DNA from: a beta proteobacterium AAP51
GTDB lineage: Bacteria; Pseudomonadota; Gammaproteobacteria; Burkholderiales; Burkholderiaceae_C
NCBI GenBank assembly: GCA_001295905.1
Contig: LJHT01000011.1
Span: 1-64,000, forward strand
DNA: 64,000 nt
Reading direction: 5' to 3'
The position numbers and the translations under genes were made by a program. The notes below the pieces were generated by a model. The model saw nothing but the letters and a program-made list of their open reading frames with translations. It made no database searches and was not told the origin of the DNA. Position 1 is the stretch's first letter. Each line of letters begins with the position of its first letter. This document shows positions 18,174 to 27,667 of the stretch, piece by piece.

Positions 18174-19430
18174 ATGAACATGCTTTCTGGCCAGCAGGGG
18201 CAGCCGGGCCGGCTGGCCGAGCGCGCGCAGGCCCAGCTGGCGCTGCTGCTGCAGACGCTGCGCAACTGGCCCTGGTTCGACACCCTGCGCACCCTGCGCC
18301 AGCGCTTCGTGGAAGACCGCCTCGGCCTCACCGCAGGCAGCCTGACCTTCACCACGCTGATTGCGCTGGTGCCGCTGGTCACGGTGACGCTGGCCGTCTT
18401 CACCGCCTTCCCCATGTTCGCCGGCTTCGAAGGCGCGCTGCAGAAGTACTTCCTGCAGAACCTGGTGCCCGAGGGCATCGCGCGGCCGGTGCTGCGTTCG
18501 CTGACCACTTTCGCCTCGAAGGCGCGCGGCGTGGGCACGGTGGGCCTGCTGCTGCTGGTGGCCACCGCGCTGGCCATGGCGCTGACCATCGACCGCGCCC
18601 TCAACGCCATCTGGCGCGTGCGCCGCGCGCGGCCCTTTGCGCAGCGCATCCTGGTCTACTGGGCCGGCCTCACGCTGGGGCCGCTGGTGCTGGGGGTGAG
18701 CGTGTCGCTCACCTCGTACGCGGTGTCGGCCTCGCGCGGGCTGGTCACGGGCTTGCCGGGGGGCGTGGGCTTCCTGCTGGAGCTGATGCAGTTCGTGCTG
18801 TTCGCCGGCGCCACGGCGGCGATGTTCCACTACGTGCCCAACACCTCGGTGCGCTGGCGCCATGCCTGGGCCGGCGGCCTGTTCGTGGCTGCGGCCTTCG
18901 AAGGCGCCAAGAAGGTGCTGGCCTGGTACGTGGAGGCCGTGCCCACGTTCTCGGCGGTGTACGGCGCCTTCGCCACGCTGCCCATCTTGCTGCTGTGGGT
19001 GTACCTGGCTTGGGTCATCGTGCTGCTGGGCGCGGTGATCGCCGCCTATGCGCCCAGCCTGCAGATGCGTGTGGCCGCGCGCCCGGCCGTGCCGGGCTGG
19101 CGCTTCGAGCTCGCCCTGGCCGTGCTGCGTTTGCTGGAAGGCGCGCGCCATGCGCCGCAGCGCGGCTTGTCGCTGGCGGCCCTGGGCGAGGCGCTGCGGG
19201 CCGACCCGCTGCAGCTGGAACCCGTGGTCGATCTGCTGGCCGAGCTCGACTGGGTGCAGCGCCTGGACGAAGGCGGCAGCGCCCGCCACGTGCTGCTGTG
19301 CGACCCCGCCACCACGCCGCTGCTGGAACTGATGAACCGCACGCTGCTGGCCCCCAGCGCCACCGCCGCCGGCTTCCGCCGCAGTGCGGGCTTCGAGAAG
19401 CTGACCTTGGCCGACGCCTTGGGCGTCTGA
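18174..19430 (+). CDS. YihY/BrkB family inner-membrane protein
   Basis: This 418-aa protein has about six hydrophobic segments between residues 50 and 300 (LTFTTLIALVPLVTVTLAVF, GLLLLVATALAMALTI, LLLWVYLAWVIVLLGAVIAA and others) and a soluble C-terminal part of roughly 110 residues. The pattern RLGLTAGSLTFTTLIALVPL is typical of the YihY family, once misannotated as ribonuclease BN. The function is not established. An alternative ATG lies at 18180. It converges with the alpha/beta hydrolase gene. Confidence 0.88.
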   Translation: MNMLSGQQGQPGRLAERAQAQLALLLQTLRNWPWFDTLRTLRQRFVEDRLGLTAGSLTFTTLIALVPLVTVTLAVFTAFPMFAGFEGALQKYFLQNLVPEGIARPVLRSLTTFASKARGVGTVGLLLLVATALAMALTIDRALNAIWRVRRARPFAQRILVYWAGLTLGPLVLGVSVSLTSYAVSASRGLVTGLPGGVGFLLELMQFVLFAGATAAMFHYVPNTSVRWRHAWAGGLFVAAAFEGAKKVLAWYVEAVPTFSAVYGAFATLPILLLWVYLAWVIVLLGAVIAAYAPSLQMRVAARPAVPGWRFELALAVLRLLEGARHAPQRGLSLAALGEALRADPLQLEPVVDLLAELDWVQRLDEGGSARHVLLCDPATTPLLELMNRTLLAPSATAAGFRRSAGFEKLTLADALGV

Positions 19431-19479
19431 AGCCGCTGCTGCAGGGCTTGCAGTTGCAGGCCACCCTGCTGTTCGAGAT

Positions 19480-20280
19480 TCAGCCCAGCGCGCTGCGCAA
19501 GGCCGCCAGCACCGCATCGGGCGCTTCGGTCATCAGGTTGTGGCCGGCGGGTACCGTGTGCAGCTGCGCCTGCAGCCCGTCCACCAGGCTGCGCGCGCGG
19601 GCGGGCAGCGTCATCTGGTCGGCGTCGGCCAGCACGCAGGTGGCGGGGCAGGCCACGCGGGCCATGGCCGCTTCGCCACCCCGGTAGGCATTGCACACCG
19701 AGAACTCGTGGTGGAAGAGGTTCAGCCCGGCATGCCGCGCCTGGTTGCCGCGCATCAGCGCGCGGTTACCGCCGTGCAGCCACATGCCGGGGCTGGGGAA
19801 GGAAGGTTTGCTGGCGATGGAGGCGTGCGACCACGCGTTGACCATGTCGATGGCGCGCAGCGGGTCTTGCTGCGCCGTGGCCAGCAGCGCGTCCGACACT
19901 TGCATCGGGTAGGCCGTGCCCATCAGCACCAGGCGCGTGGCGCGCCCGGGCTCGCGGCCGGCGGCTTCCAGGGCCACCAGTGAACCCATGCTGTGCCCCA
20001 CCAGCGCGGCCTGCGCCACGCCAGCGGCGTTCAGCAGGGCCAGCAGCCAGCCGGCCATGTCTTCCACGCTGGCGCGCGGCGGGCCGGCGCTGCGGCCGTG
20101 GCCGGGCAGGTCGACCGCCAGCACCGCGTGGCCGTGGTGGGCGCACCAGCGCGCCAGCAGCGTCCAGCAGCTGTGGTCGTGCATGGCGCCGTGGATGAAC
20201 ACCACACAGGGCAGGGCGGCGTTGAAGGGCTTGCCGCCGGTGTAGGCGTAGGCCTCGTGGCCATCGACGGTGAACTTCAT
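19480..20280 (-). CDS. Alpha/beta-fold hydrolase
   Basis: This 266-aa hydrolase has the oxyanion motif FIHGAMHDHSCW, the strand-5 nucleophile elbow GHSMG with Ser97, a likely acidic residue in LADADQM and the catalytic His in PAGHNLM. The DLPGHGRS motif is also present. The substrate is unknown; esterase or C-C bond hydrolase are both possible. Its ATG overlaps the stop of the upstream metY gene (ATGA), so the two are translationally coupled, hinting at a role close to acyl-homoserine or thiol metabolism (inference). Confidence 0.88.
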   Translation of the reverse strand: MKFTVDGHEAYAYTGGKPFNAALPCVVFIHGAMHDHSCWTLLARWCAHHGHAVLAVDLPGHGRSAGPPRASVEDMAGWLLALLNAAGVAQAALVGHSMGSLVALEAAGREPGRATRLVLMGTAYPMQVSDALLATAQQDPLRAIDMVNAWSHASIASKPSFPSPGMWLHGGNRALMRGNQARHAGLNLFHHEFSVCNAYRGGEAAMARVACPATCVLADADQMTLPARARSLVDGLQAQLHTVPAGHNLMTEAPDAVLAALRSALG

Positions 20281-21659
20281 GCGGCCTTCTCCGAAGGCTT
20301 ATCTGCGACCTTCTCGGCGGCCTTCTCTGCGGCCTTCAACGCACGCTTCAGGTCTTCGATCAGGTCGTCCGCGTCTTCCAGCCCCACGCTCAGCCGGATG
20401 GTGCCGGGCGTGATGCCCGCAGCCGCCAGCGCCGCGTCGTCCATGCGGAAATGCGTGGTGCTGGCCGGGTGGATGACGAGGCTGCGGCAGTCGCCCACGT
20501 TGGCGAGGTGGCTGAAGATCTTCAGCGCTTCGATGAAGGCCTGGCCCTGGGCGCGCGTGCCGCGCAGGTCGAAGCTGAAGACGCTGCCGCAGCCGCGCGG
20601 CAGCAGGCGCCGCGCCAGCGCCTGGCTGGGGTGGCCGTCGAGTTCGGGGTAGCCCACGCGCGCCACCATCTTGTGGCCGGCCAGGAAGGCCACGAGCTTG
20701 CGCGTGTTCTCCACGTGGCGCGCCATGCGCAGCGGCAGCGTCTCGATGCCCTGCAGGATGAGCCAGGCCGTGTGCGGGCTCATGCAGGCGCCGAAGTCGC
20801 GCAGGCCTTCGCGGCGCGCGCGCAGCAGGAAGGCGCCTACGGTGCTCTCTTCGCTGAACACCATGCCGTGGAAGCCGGCGTAGGGTGTGCACAGCTCGGC
20901 AAAGCGGCCGGGGGGGGCGCCGGCACCGCTTGCACCGCTTGCACCGCTTCTGGCGTGCGCCGCCTCCCAGTCGAACTGGCCGCTGTCCACCAGCAGGCCG
21001 CCCACCACCGTGCCGTGGCCCGAGAGGAACTTGGTGGCGCTGTGGAACAGCAGGTCGGCGCCATGCTCGAAAGGCTTCATCAGCCAGGGCGTGGTGAAGG
21101 TGCTGTCCACCAGCAGCGGCAGCCCGGCTTCGTGGGCGATGGCGGCCAGCGTGGGAATGTCCAGCACGTCCAGCCCGGGGTTGCCCAGCGTCTCGCCGAA
21201 GAACAGCTTCGTTTCGGGGCGGATGGCGGCGCGCCAGGTGTCCACGTCGCCCGGCTTCACGAAGGTGGTGTGGATGCCGAAGCGCGCCAGCGTGTAGTGC
21301 AGCAGGTTGTGGCTGCCGCCGTAGAGCGCGCTGCTGGCCACGATGTGCGAGCCCGCACCCGCCAACGTGCTGAGGGCCAGGAACAGCGCCGCCTGCCCGC
21401 TGGCCGTGGCGATGGCGCCCACGCCGCCTTCCAGCGCCGCGATGCGTTCTTCCAGCACCGCCGTGGTGGGGTTGCTGATGCGGCTGTACACATGGCCGCT
21501 GCGTTCCTGGTTGAAGAGGCTGGCGGCGTGTTCGCTGTTCTGGAAGACGAAGCTCGTGCTCAGGTGCAGCGGCACGGCGCGCGCGCCGGTGGCGGGGTCG
21601 GGCGCGGCGCCGGCATGCAGCGCCAGGGTGTCGAAGCCGGGGTCGGCGTGGCCGGGCAT
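20277..21659 (-). CDS. metY: O-acetylhomoserine sulfhydrylase-type PLP enzyme (copy 1)
   Basis: This 460-aa Cys/Met-metabolism PLP enzyme begins PGFDTLALHAGAAPDP, has the SNPTTAVLEERIAALEGG motif and the PLP lysine in HSATKFLSGHG. The length and the pattern STSFVF point to O-acetylhomoserine (homocysteine-forming) sulfhydrylase rather than cystathionine synthase. An AAGGA Shine-Dalgarno precedes the ATG at 21659; the longer open frame upstream is not used. Two oddities are a Ser-Gly-Ala repeat insert in the middle and a Lys/Ala/Glu-rich repeated tail of about 20 residues absent from copy 2 at 51,954. Confidence 0.9.
   Translation of the reverse strand: MPGHADPGFDTLALHAGAAPDPATGARAVPLHLSTSFVFQNSEHAASLFNQERSGHVYSRISNPTTAVLEERIAALEGGVGAIATASGQAALFLALSTLAGAGSHIVASSALYGGSHNLLHYTLARFGIHTTFVKPGDVDTWRAAIRPETKLFFGETLGNPGLDVLDIPTLAAIAHEAGLPLLVDSTFTTPWLMKPFEHGADLLFHSATKFLSGHGTVVGGLLVDSGQFDWEAAHARSGASGASGAGAPPGRFAELCTPYAGFHGMVFSEESTVGAFLLRARREGLRDFGACMSPHTAWLILQGIETLPLRMARHVENTRKLVAFLAGHKMVARVGYPELDGHPSQALARRLLPRGCGSVFSFDLRGTRAQGQAFIEALKIFSHLANVGDCRSLVIHPASTTHFRMDDAALAAAGITPGTIRLSVGLEDADDLIEDLKRALKAAEKAAEKVADKPSEKAA
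20923..20949. repeat. Three exact 9-bp tandem repeats inside metY copy 1
   Basis: GCACCGCTT is repeated three times without change, encoding SGASGASGA on the minus strand inside a loop of the enzyme. A looser 12-bp periodicity built on GCGGCCTTCTC also occurs at its 3' end (20281-20338). Both keep the reading frame. Confidence 0.85.
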
Positions 21660-21756
21660 GGCGGTCCTTGGGTCGGGGGGTGGGGTGGGCCTGCAGCCGG
21701 CCGTGCGCGCGCAAGAAGCGCCACGCGCTGCAGGGCCGTGCGGAATCATTGTGGGC

Positions 21757-21762
21757 TATATT
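21757..21762 (+). promoter_or_regulatory. Candidate -10 element for the CBS-protein gene
   Basis: TATATT in the context GTGGGCTATATTG stands out in a GC-rich 153-bp gap between divergent metY and the CBS gene, about 50 bp before the CBS start. No clear -35 box is visible. Confidence 0.35.
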
Positions 21763-21812
21763 GAAACGCTGCAAGGGCCCGCCAGGGCCTGCCAACCAGG
21801 TGCCCCGCTGCC

Positions 21813-22274
21813 ATGAAAGTGACCGACATCCTGCGCGTCAAGGGCAACACGCTCTACACCGTGCAGCCCAGCCAGACCCTGGCCGAAGCCGTACAGACCA
21901 TGGCCGAGCTCGACATCGGCTCGCTGGTGGTGATGGAGCATGGCGACGTGGTGGGCATGCTCACCTTCCGCGAGGTCATCGCCGCCGTGGTGGCCAACGG
22001 CGGCAGCGTGGGCGACCGCCATGTGCGCAGCGTGATGGACGACGCCCCGCTCACCTGCACGCCCGAGACCGGCGTCGATGAAGTGCGCCGCATGATGCTG
22101 CAGCGCCACGCGCGCTACATGCCGGTGCTGGAGCGCCGCACGCTGATGGGCGTGATCTCCTTCTACGACGTGGCCAAGACCGTGGTCGACGCGCAGGATT
22201 TCGAGAACCGCATGCTCAAGGCCTACATCCGCGACTGGCCCGAGAAGGACGAGCCCGCCCAACCGGCCGGTTGA
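21813..22274 (+). CDS. Tandem CBS-domain protein
   Basis: This 153-aa protein consists of two CBS domains, about residues 5-65 and 72-130, with the characteristic VQPSQTLAEAVQTMAELDIGSL-type and CTPETGVDEVRRMM patterns and a GVISFYDV strand. CBS pairs bind adenine nucleotides such as AMP, ATP or NAD and act as energy or ligand sensors. There is no attached enzyme domain. The sensor kinase gene starts 9 bp later, so they are likely co-transcribed. Confidence 0.9.
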   Translation: MKVTDILRVKGNTLYTVQPSQTLAEAVQTMAELDIGSLVVMEHGDVVGMLTFREVIAAVVANGGSVGDRHVRSVMDDAPLTCTPETGVDEVRRMMLQRHARYMPVLERRTLMGVISFYDVAKTVVDAQDFENRMLKAYIRDWPEKDEPAQPAG

Positions 22275-22283
22275 GCGCTCACC

Positions 22284-25088
22284 GTGGCTGCGCGCTGGCT
22301 GCGCAGGCTTACCGGCCCGCTGCTGTGCGGCTGGCTGCTGGCCGGGCCGGGCCTGGGGGGCCCGGCTGAAGCCCAGGCGCCCGCACCGGTAGCGGCCACC
22401 CGTACCGAGCCCGCCGCCACCCCCGCACCGCAGCGGGTCTTGCGCTATGCCGTGCTGGCCGGCTTCCCGCCTTTCCAGGTCTGGCCCGAGGGCGGTGTGC
22501 CCGGCGGGGCCGATCTGGAGATCGTGGCCGAACTGGCGCGCGAGGCCGGCGTGGCCCTGGAGCCGGTGCGCTACACCGATCTGGCCCAGCTGGAAGCCGA
22601 CCTCGCGGCCGGCCGCGTGCAGCTGGCCAGCGCGATGGCGCGCACGGCCGAGCGTGAAGACCGCCTGCAGTTCACCGCGCCCTACGGCCAGTTCCAGCTG
22701 GCGCTGGTGACGCGCGACGAGCAGCCCTCCGGCGCGCTGCTGCCCGACCTGGCCGGCCGCAGCATCGCCGTGGTCAGCGGCTATGCCAGCGAGGCCCAGG
22801 CCGACCGGCTGTTCCCGCTGGCCGCACGCGTGGTGGTGCGCACGCCGCGTGAGGGCCTGGAGGCCGTGCGCAGCGGCCGTGCCGACACCGTGCTCGAGTC
22901 GCTGCCCGTGCTCAGCGATCTCATCGAACGCGAGCAACTGCGCGGCCTGGTGATCGCTCGCCGCATCGAAGCCCCCAGCGGCCGCCTGCACCTGGCGCTG
23001 CCGCTGCAGGAATCGGCGCTGGCGGCGCGGTTCTCGGCCGCGGTGCAGCGCTACCCGGTGCAGCGCGTGGAAAGCCTGGTCGAGGCCTGGACCGCCCGCG
23101 CGCCGCCGCGCCCGCTGGGCCTGAACCTCAGCGCCGAAGAAGCGGCGCTGCTGGCGGCGTGGCCTGCACCCGTGGTGGGTCTGGTCGGGCGCGAGCCGCC
23201 TTTCGCCCAGGCCGGAGCCGACGGCCAGCCCGAAGGCCTGTCGGTGGACGTGCTGCGCAGCGTGCTGGCGCGGCTGGGCGTGCAGCCCCGCGAGTGGGTC
23301 TTCCTGCAGGAAGACGAGGTCAACGCGGCCTTGCTGGCCGGCCGGGTGGACATCCTCGTCGGCGCCGACGAAGGCGCCGCGCGCGCCGCGCTGCTGCGCT
23401 TCGTGGGCCCGTTCATCGAATACCCCACGGTGCTCATCGGCCGGCCCGAAAGCGGCGCTTTCGACCTGGTGCAGCTCTACGGCCGCCGCCTCGCGCTGCC
23501 GCCGGCCAGCGCGGCGCGGCCCTTTGTCGAGGCGCGGCACCCGGGCGTGCAGTTGGTCGACTGCGCGGCCATCGAAGCCTGCCTGGAGGTGGTGCGCCGG
23601 GGCGAGGCCGACGCCACGCTGGCCGATGTGGTGAGCGCGGCGGTGGTGATGGCGCGCCAGCCGCGCGCCGAGCTGCAGTTCATCGGCGTCGAGTCGCAGC
23701 TGCGGCGCTTCCACAGCCTGGCGCTGGCCGAGCGCCACGCCGCCGTGGTGCCGCTGTTCAAGCGTGCGCTCGACGTCACGGTCGACCAGCAGATGCCGGC
23801 GCTGAAGACGCGCTGGTTCAGCCGCCCCTTGCGCGCCGAGGTGCTGCGCGCCGCCGCCTGGCGTTACGGCCCCTGGGCCGCTGCTTTGCTGTTGCTGCTG
23901 GCCGGCCTGTGGTGGGCCCACAGCCGGCGCGTGCAGGCCGAGATGCAGCGCCGCCTGCAGGCCCAGCAGGCGGCCGAACGCGTGGGGCAGGAAAAGGCGC
24001 GCTTCGTCACCTTCCTGGCCCACGAGGTGCGCAATTCGCTGCATGCAGTGATTGCCGGCGGCGAACTCGCACGCCAGCCCCCGGCGGCGCTGGAGGCCGG
24101 TGCCATGCCGCGCATGACCGAGGCCGCGCGCAGCACGCTGCGGCTCCTGAACAACCTGATCGACCGCGACCGCCTGGACGCCGGCCGCCTGCGCCTGCAC
24201 CCGGAACCCGCCAGCCTCGGGCCGCTGCTGCAGGCCGTGGTCGACGAGATGGCGCCGGCGGCCGAACTGGCGGGCCTGCAGTTGCACCTTCACCCGCTGC
24301 CGCCCCCGCTGGCGGGCGCCGCCGGCCAGCGCCTGCTGGACCCGCTGCGCCTGCAACAGGTGCTGCGCAACGTGCTGGCCAATGCGGTGAAGTACGGCCA
24401 GCACGGCCTAGCTAGCGTGGTGGACGTGGTGGTGCTGCCCGCCGACGAACAGGCCCCTGAGCTGCTGGCCATCGAGGTGCGCGACCGCGGCCGCGGCGTC
24501 GAGCCGGCCGAGGTGCCCGGTCTCTTCGAGCCCTATGCCGCCACCCACCGCCAGGCCGACAGCGCCGGCCTTGGCCTGCCCATCAGCCGCGGGCTGGCGC
24601 GCCTGATGGGCGGCGACCTGACGCTCGCACCGCGCGAAGGCGGCGGCGCGGTCGCGCGGCTCACGGTACGCGCGCCGCATGTGGCGGCAACGGCCACGCC
24701 GCAGGTGGCGGAACAGGCGGCGCAGCCCGGCCGCGTGCTGGTGGTGGAAGACGCCGAGGTCTTCGGCCTGCTGCTGGCGCGCGCCTTCGAGCAGCGCGGC
24801 CACGCGGTGCAGGTGGTGGGCACGCTGGCCCAGGCGCGCCAGCTGCTGCTGCAGGGCGGCATCAGCCTGCTGCTGTGCGACCTGAACCTGCCCGACGGCC
24901 CCGGCGCCGAGCTGCTGGCCTGGGCCGCGCGCGAGTTGCCCGCCCCCGGCCCGCGCCTGCTGGCGATGACGGCCGACCGCGACACCGCCGCCGCGCTGGA
25001 AGCCGAGCTGGCGCTGCCGGTGCTGGAGAAGACCGGCGACGCCGCCGGCCTGGTGGCGCGCGCGCTACGCGAAGCCGGCTTGCGCTGA
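22284..25088 (+). CDS. BvgS-like hybrid sensor histidine kinase
   Basis: This 934-aa protein has a signal peptide or membrane anchor (1-31), two tandem periplasmic SBP-3 (Venus flytrap) domains (about 50-270 and 285-515), one membrane helix (about 530-550), a HisKA domain with phospho-acceptor His580 in [14 protein letters not shown], an HATPase domain (N box [11 protein letters not shown] boxes DRGRGV and GLGLPISRG) and a C-terminal receiver with Asp866 ([10 protein letters not shown]). The conserved receiver lysine is Lys916 followed by Thr instead of the usual Pro. The start is a GTG. No DNA-binding response regulator is nearby, so its output partner is elsewhere. Confidence 0.92.
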   Translation: MAARWLRRLTGPLLCGWLLAGPGLGGPAEAQAPAPVAATRTEPAATPAPQRVLRYAVLAGFPPFQVWPEGGVPGGADLEIVAELAREAGVALEPVRYTDLAQLEADLAAGRVQLASAMARTAEREDRLQFTAPYGQFQLALVTRDEQPSGALLPDLAGRSIAVVSGYASEAQADRLFPLAARVVVRTPREGLEAVRSGRADTVLESLPVLSDLIEREQLRGLVIARRIEAPSGRLHLALPLQESALAARFSAAVQRYPVQRVESLVEAWTARAPPRPLGLNLSAEEAALLAAWPAPVVGLVGREPPFAQAGADGQPEGLSVDVLRSVLARLGVQPREWVFLQEDEVNAALLAGRVDILVGADEGAARAALLRFVGPFIEYPTVLIGRPESGAFDLVQLYGRRLALPPASAARPFVEARHPGVQLVDCAAIEACLEVVRRGEADATLADVVSAAVVMARQPRAELQFIGVESQLRRFHSLALAERHAAVVPLFKRALDVTVDQQMPALKTRWFSRPLRAEVLRAAAWRYGPWAAALLLLLAGLWWAHSRRVQAEMQRRLQAQQAAERVGQEKARFVTFLAHEVRNSLHAVIAGGELARQPPAALEAGAMPRMTEAARSTLRLLNNLIDRDRLDAGRLRLHPEPASLGPLLQAVVDEMAPAAELAGLQLHLHPLPPPLAGAAGQRLLDPLRLQQVLRNVLANAVKYGQHGLASVVDVVVLPADEQAPELLAIEVRDRGRGVEPAEVPGLFEPYAATHRQADSAGLGLPISRGLARLMGGDLTLAPREGGGAVARLTVRAPHVAATATPQVAEQAAQPGRVLVVEDAEVFGLLLARAFEQRGHAVQVVGTLAQARQLLLQGGISLLLCDLNLPDGPGAELLAWAARELPAPGPRLLAMTADRDTAAALEAELALPVLEKTGDAAGLVARALREAGLR

Positions 25089-25099
25089 CCCGTCAGCGC
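25082..25099. terminator. Inverted repeat over the sensor-kinase stop codon
   Basis: GCGCTGAC-CC-GTCAGCGC is a perfect inverted repeat with 8-bp arms that spans the kinase TGA (25086-25088). No T tract follows; it may slow read-through into aroC or be fortuitous. A TACAAT -10-like hexamer at 25140-25145, 26 bp before aroC, suggests aroC has its own promoter. Confidence 0.35.
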
Positions 25100-25171
25100 C
25101 GAGGGGCCACCGCTGGCGGCCCGGCCCGCCCGCGCTCTCTACAATTCGCGGTTTTCCCCTGGCCCCCGCAC

Positions 25172-26284
25172 ATGTCCGGCAGCACCTTCGGCGAGCTTTT
25201 CCGCGTCACCAATTTCGGTGAAAGCCACGGCCCCGCGATCGGCTGCGTCATCGACGGCTGCCCGCCCGGCCTGGCGCTGAACGAAGCCGACATCCAGGGC
25301 GACCTGGACCGCCGCCGCCCGGGCACCAGCCGCCACGTCACGCAGCGCAACGAGCCCGACGCCGTGGAGATTCTTTCCGGCGTCTACGAGGGCCACACCA
25401 CCGGCACGCCGATCTGCCTGCTCATCCGCAACACCGACCAGCGCAGCAAGGACTACGGCAACATCCTCGACACCTTCCGCCCCGGCCACGCCGACTACAC
25501 CTATTGGCGCAAGTACGGCCTGCGCGACCCGCGCGGTGGCGGCCGTTCCTCGGCGCGGCTCACCGCGCCCATGGTGGCCGCCGGCGCCGTGGCCAAGAAG
25601 TGGCTGCTGGAAAAGCACGGCACCACCTTCCTGGGCTGGATGAGCGCCCTGGGCGAGCTGGAGATTCCCTTCGAGAGCGCCGAGCACATCCCGCACAACC
25701 CCTTCTTCGCGCCCAACGCCAGCCTGGTGCCGGCGCTGGAAGCGCACATGGACGCGCTGCGCAAGGCTGGCGACAGCTGCGGCGCACGCATCGAGGTGCG
25801 CGCCCACGGCATGCCGGTGGGCCTGGGCGAGCCGCTGTTCGACAAGCTCGATGCCGACATCGCCTACGCCATGATGGGCATCAACGCCGTCAAGGGTGTG
25901 GAGATCGGCAGCGGCTTTGCCACCGTGCAAGAGCGCGGCAGCCAGCACGGCGACGAACTCTCGCCGCAGGGCTTCAAGAGCAACCATGCCGGTGGCGTGC
26001 TGGGCGGTATCAGCACCGGGCAAGACCTGGTGGTGCGCATCGCCATCAAACCCACCAGTTCCATCCGCCTGCCCAAGCCCAGCATCGACCGCCAGGGCCA
26101 GCCCACCGTGGTGGAAACCCACGGCCGCCACGACCCCTGCGTGGGCATCCGCGCCACGCCCATTGCCGAGGCCATGCTGGCGCTGGTGGTGATGGACCAC
26201 GCGCTGCGCCACCGCGCGCAGAACGGCGACGTGGCGCTGGCCGTGCCGGCCATTCCCGCGGCGGCGGGCACGCGCGCCCTTTGA
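25172..26284 (+). CDS. aroC: Chorismate synthase
   Basis: This 370-aa enzyme makes chorismate from EPSP, the last step of the shikimate pathway, using reduced FMN. It begins with the canonical [14 protein letters not shown] and contains [25 protein letters not shown] and [12 protein letters not shown]. The length is typical of bacterial enzymes. The open frame reaches upstream into the kinase gene, but the ATG at 25172 is the family start. Confidence 0.98.
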   Translation: MSGSTFGELFRVTNFGESHGPAIGCVIDGCPPGLALNEADIQGDLDRRRPGTSRHVTQRNEPDAVEILSGVYEGHTTGTPICLLIRNTDQRSKDYGNILDTFRPGHADYTYWRKYGLRDPRGGGRSSARLTAPMVAAGAVAKKWLLEKHGTTFLGWMSALGELEIPFESAEHIPHNPFFAPNASLVPALEAHMDALRKAGDSCGARIEVRAHGMPVGLGEPLFDKLDADIAYAMMGINAVKGVEIGSGFATVQERGSQHGDELSPQGFKSNHAGGVLGGISTGQDLVVRIAIKPTSSIRLPKPSIDRQGQPTVVETHGRHDPCVGIRATPIAEAMLALVVMDHALRHRAQNGDVALAVPAIPAAAGTRAL

Positions 26285-26319
26285 GCCCCGGCCCGGCGTC
26301 CAGGGCCGAGGCGGGCGCG

Positions 26320-27549
26320 ATGGCCGAAGCAGCCACTGCGGCCGAGCCGCCGCCACCGGCCGGTGCTTCCGTGCTGGCGCGTTTCGGCACGCTGTCGTTC
26401 TTCTACTTCGCCGCCATCGGGCTGTTCAACCCGTATGCGCCGCTGTGGTTCCAGAGCCTGGGCTTTTCCACGCTGCTGATCGGCGGCATCTCGGCGCTGC
26501 AGTCGGTGACGCGCCTGTTCGCGCCCTATGCGTGGAGCTGGTCGGGCGACCACAGCGGGCGCCGCACCGAGCTCATCCGCCTGGCCAGCTTCGGCGCGCT
26601 GGTCTCGGCGCTGGCCCTGCTGGGCGTGGAAGCGGCGTTGCCGGTGGCGCTGGTGACGCTGTGCATGTTCCTGGCCAACAGCGGCGTGGTGCCGCTGTAC
26701 GAGGCGCTGCTGTCGCAGCACCTGCACACGCCGCAGGGCATCGACACGGCGCGCTACGGGCGCGTGCGCATGTGGGGCTCGGTGGGCTTCATCGTCGCCG
26801 TCACGGCCTTCGGCGCGCTGCTGGAATGGACGGGCATCGCCATCTTCCCGACCTTCGTGGCCTGCATGAACCTCTTGCTGCTGGGCGCCGCACTGCGCCT
26901 GCCGGCCACCCACACCGCTGCGGTGCACGCCGAGCCGGCGCCGCCGGTGCTGCCGCTGCTGCGCCGGCCCGAGGTGGCCTGGTTCTTCGCCAGCATCTTC
27001 TTCACCGTGCTGGCCCACACCAGCCTCTATGCCTTCTTCTCGCTGTACCTGGTGTCGCTGGGCTATGGCAAGTGGGCGGTCGGGGCGCTGTGGGCGGTGA
27101 GCGTCATCGTCGAGATCGTCTTCTTCTGGTACCAGGGGCGCTGGTTCCCGCGCCTGTCGGCCCACCGCTGGCTGGAAGTGGTGGCCGGCCTCACCACGCT
27201 GCGCTTCGTGGCCACGGCCGCCGGCGGGGCCTGGGCGCCCGTGCTGCTGCTGGCCCAGCTGACGCACGCCATCACCTTCGCCGCCCACCACGCGGCCTGC
27301 ATCAGCCTGGTGCACCAGCTCTTCCCGGGCCGGCTGCGCGGGCGCGGGCAGGCGCTGTACACGATGCTCGGCTACGGCTTTTCGGGGGTGCTGGGTGGGC
27401 TGGGCGGCGGCTGGGTCATCTCTCACCTGGGCTTCCAGGCGGTGTTCTGGGCGGCGGCGCTGTGCGGTGTGGCGGCATGGGCTTGCGCCCGACTGGCCAG
27501 CACTGCGGCCGGCACGCTACAGCCCAAGGCGCGAACAAATGATTCATGA
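26320..27549 (+). CDS. MFS transporter
   Basis: This 409-aa protein has 12 predicted helices in two halves around a loop near residues 195-215 (HAEPAPPVLPLLRRPEV). The cytoplasmic motif after helix 2 is GDHSGRRTELIR. The pattern FFYFAAIGLFNPYAPLWFQSLG resembles the HcaT / nucleoside-symporter (MFS_1-like) subgroup; the substrate cannot be told. The ATG at 26320 lies 36 bp after aroC, so it may be co-transcribed with aroC. The next gene has its own promoter. Confidence 0.88.
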   Translation: MAEAATAAEPPPPAGASVLARFGTLSFFYFAAIGLFNPYAPLWFQSLGFSTLLIGGISALQSVTRLFAPYAWSWSGDHSGRRTELIRLASFGALVSALALLGVEAALPVALVTLCMFLANSGVVPLYEALLSQHLHTPQGIDTARYGRVRMWGSVGFIVAVTAFGALLEWTGIAIFPTFVACMNLLLLGAALRLPATHTAAVHAEPAPPVLPLLRRPEVAWFFASIFFTVLAHTSLYAFFSLYLVSLGYGKWAVGALWAVSVIVEIVFFWYQGRWFPRLSAHRWLEVVAGLTTLRFVATAAGGAWAPVLLLAQLTHAITFAAHHAACISLVHQLFPGRLRGRGQALYTMLGYGFSGVLGGLGGGWVISHLGFQAVFWAAALCGVAAWACARLASTAAGTLQPKARTNDS

Positions 27550-27583
27550 GGAGATTTCATCGGCGAAAGAAACCATTGCGAGC

Positions 27584-27611
27584 TCAAGGTCAGGCATCGG
27601 ATGGCCGATGA
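27584..27611 (+). promoter_or_regulatory. Sigma-28 (FliA)-like promoter for the first chemoreceptor
   Basis: TCAAG (27584-27588), a 15-nt spacer and GCCGATGA (27604-27611) resemble the flagellar sigma-28 consensus TAAAG...GCCGATAA (standard spacer 14 between these blocks). The predicted start of transcription near 27618 coincides with an upstream ATG (27617) and therefore favours the later ATG at 27668, which has a GGAGAG ribosome site. Confidence 0.55.
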
Positions 27612-27667
27612 CCTGAATGAGCGCGCCGCGAGCCGTTGGTGCGTCTACAGCTACTCTGGAGAGCCCG

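Noticed and set aside
27617..27667. Upstream ATG as start of the first chemoreceptor
   Set aside because: It coincides with the predicted transcription start and has no ribosome site; the ATG at 27668 has GGAGAG.
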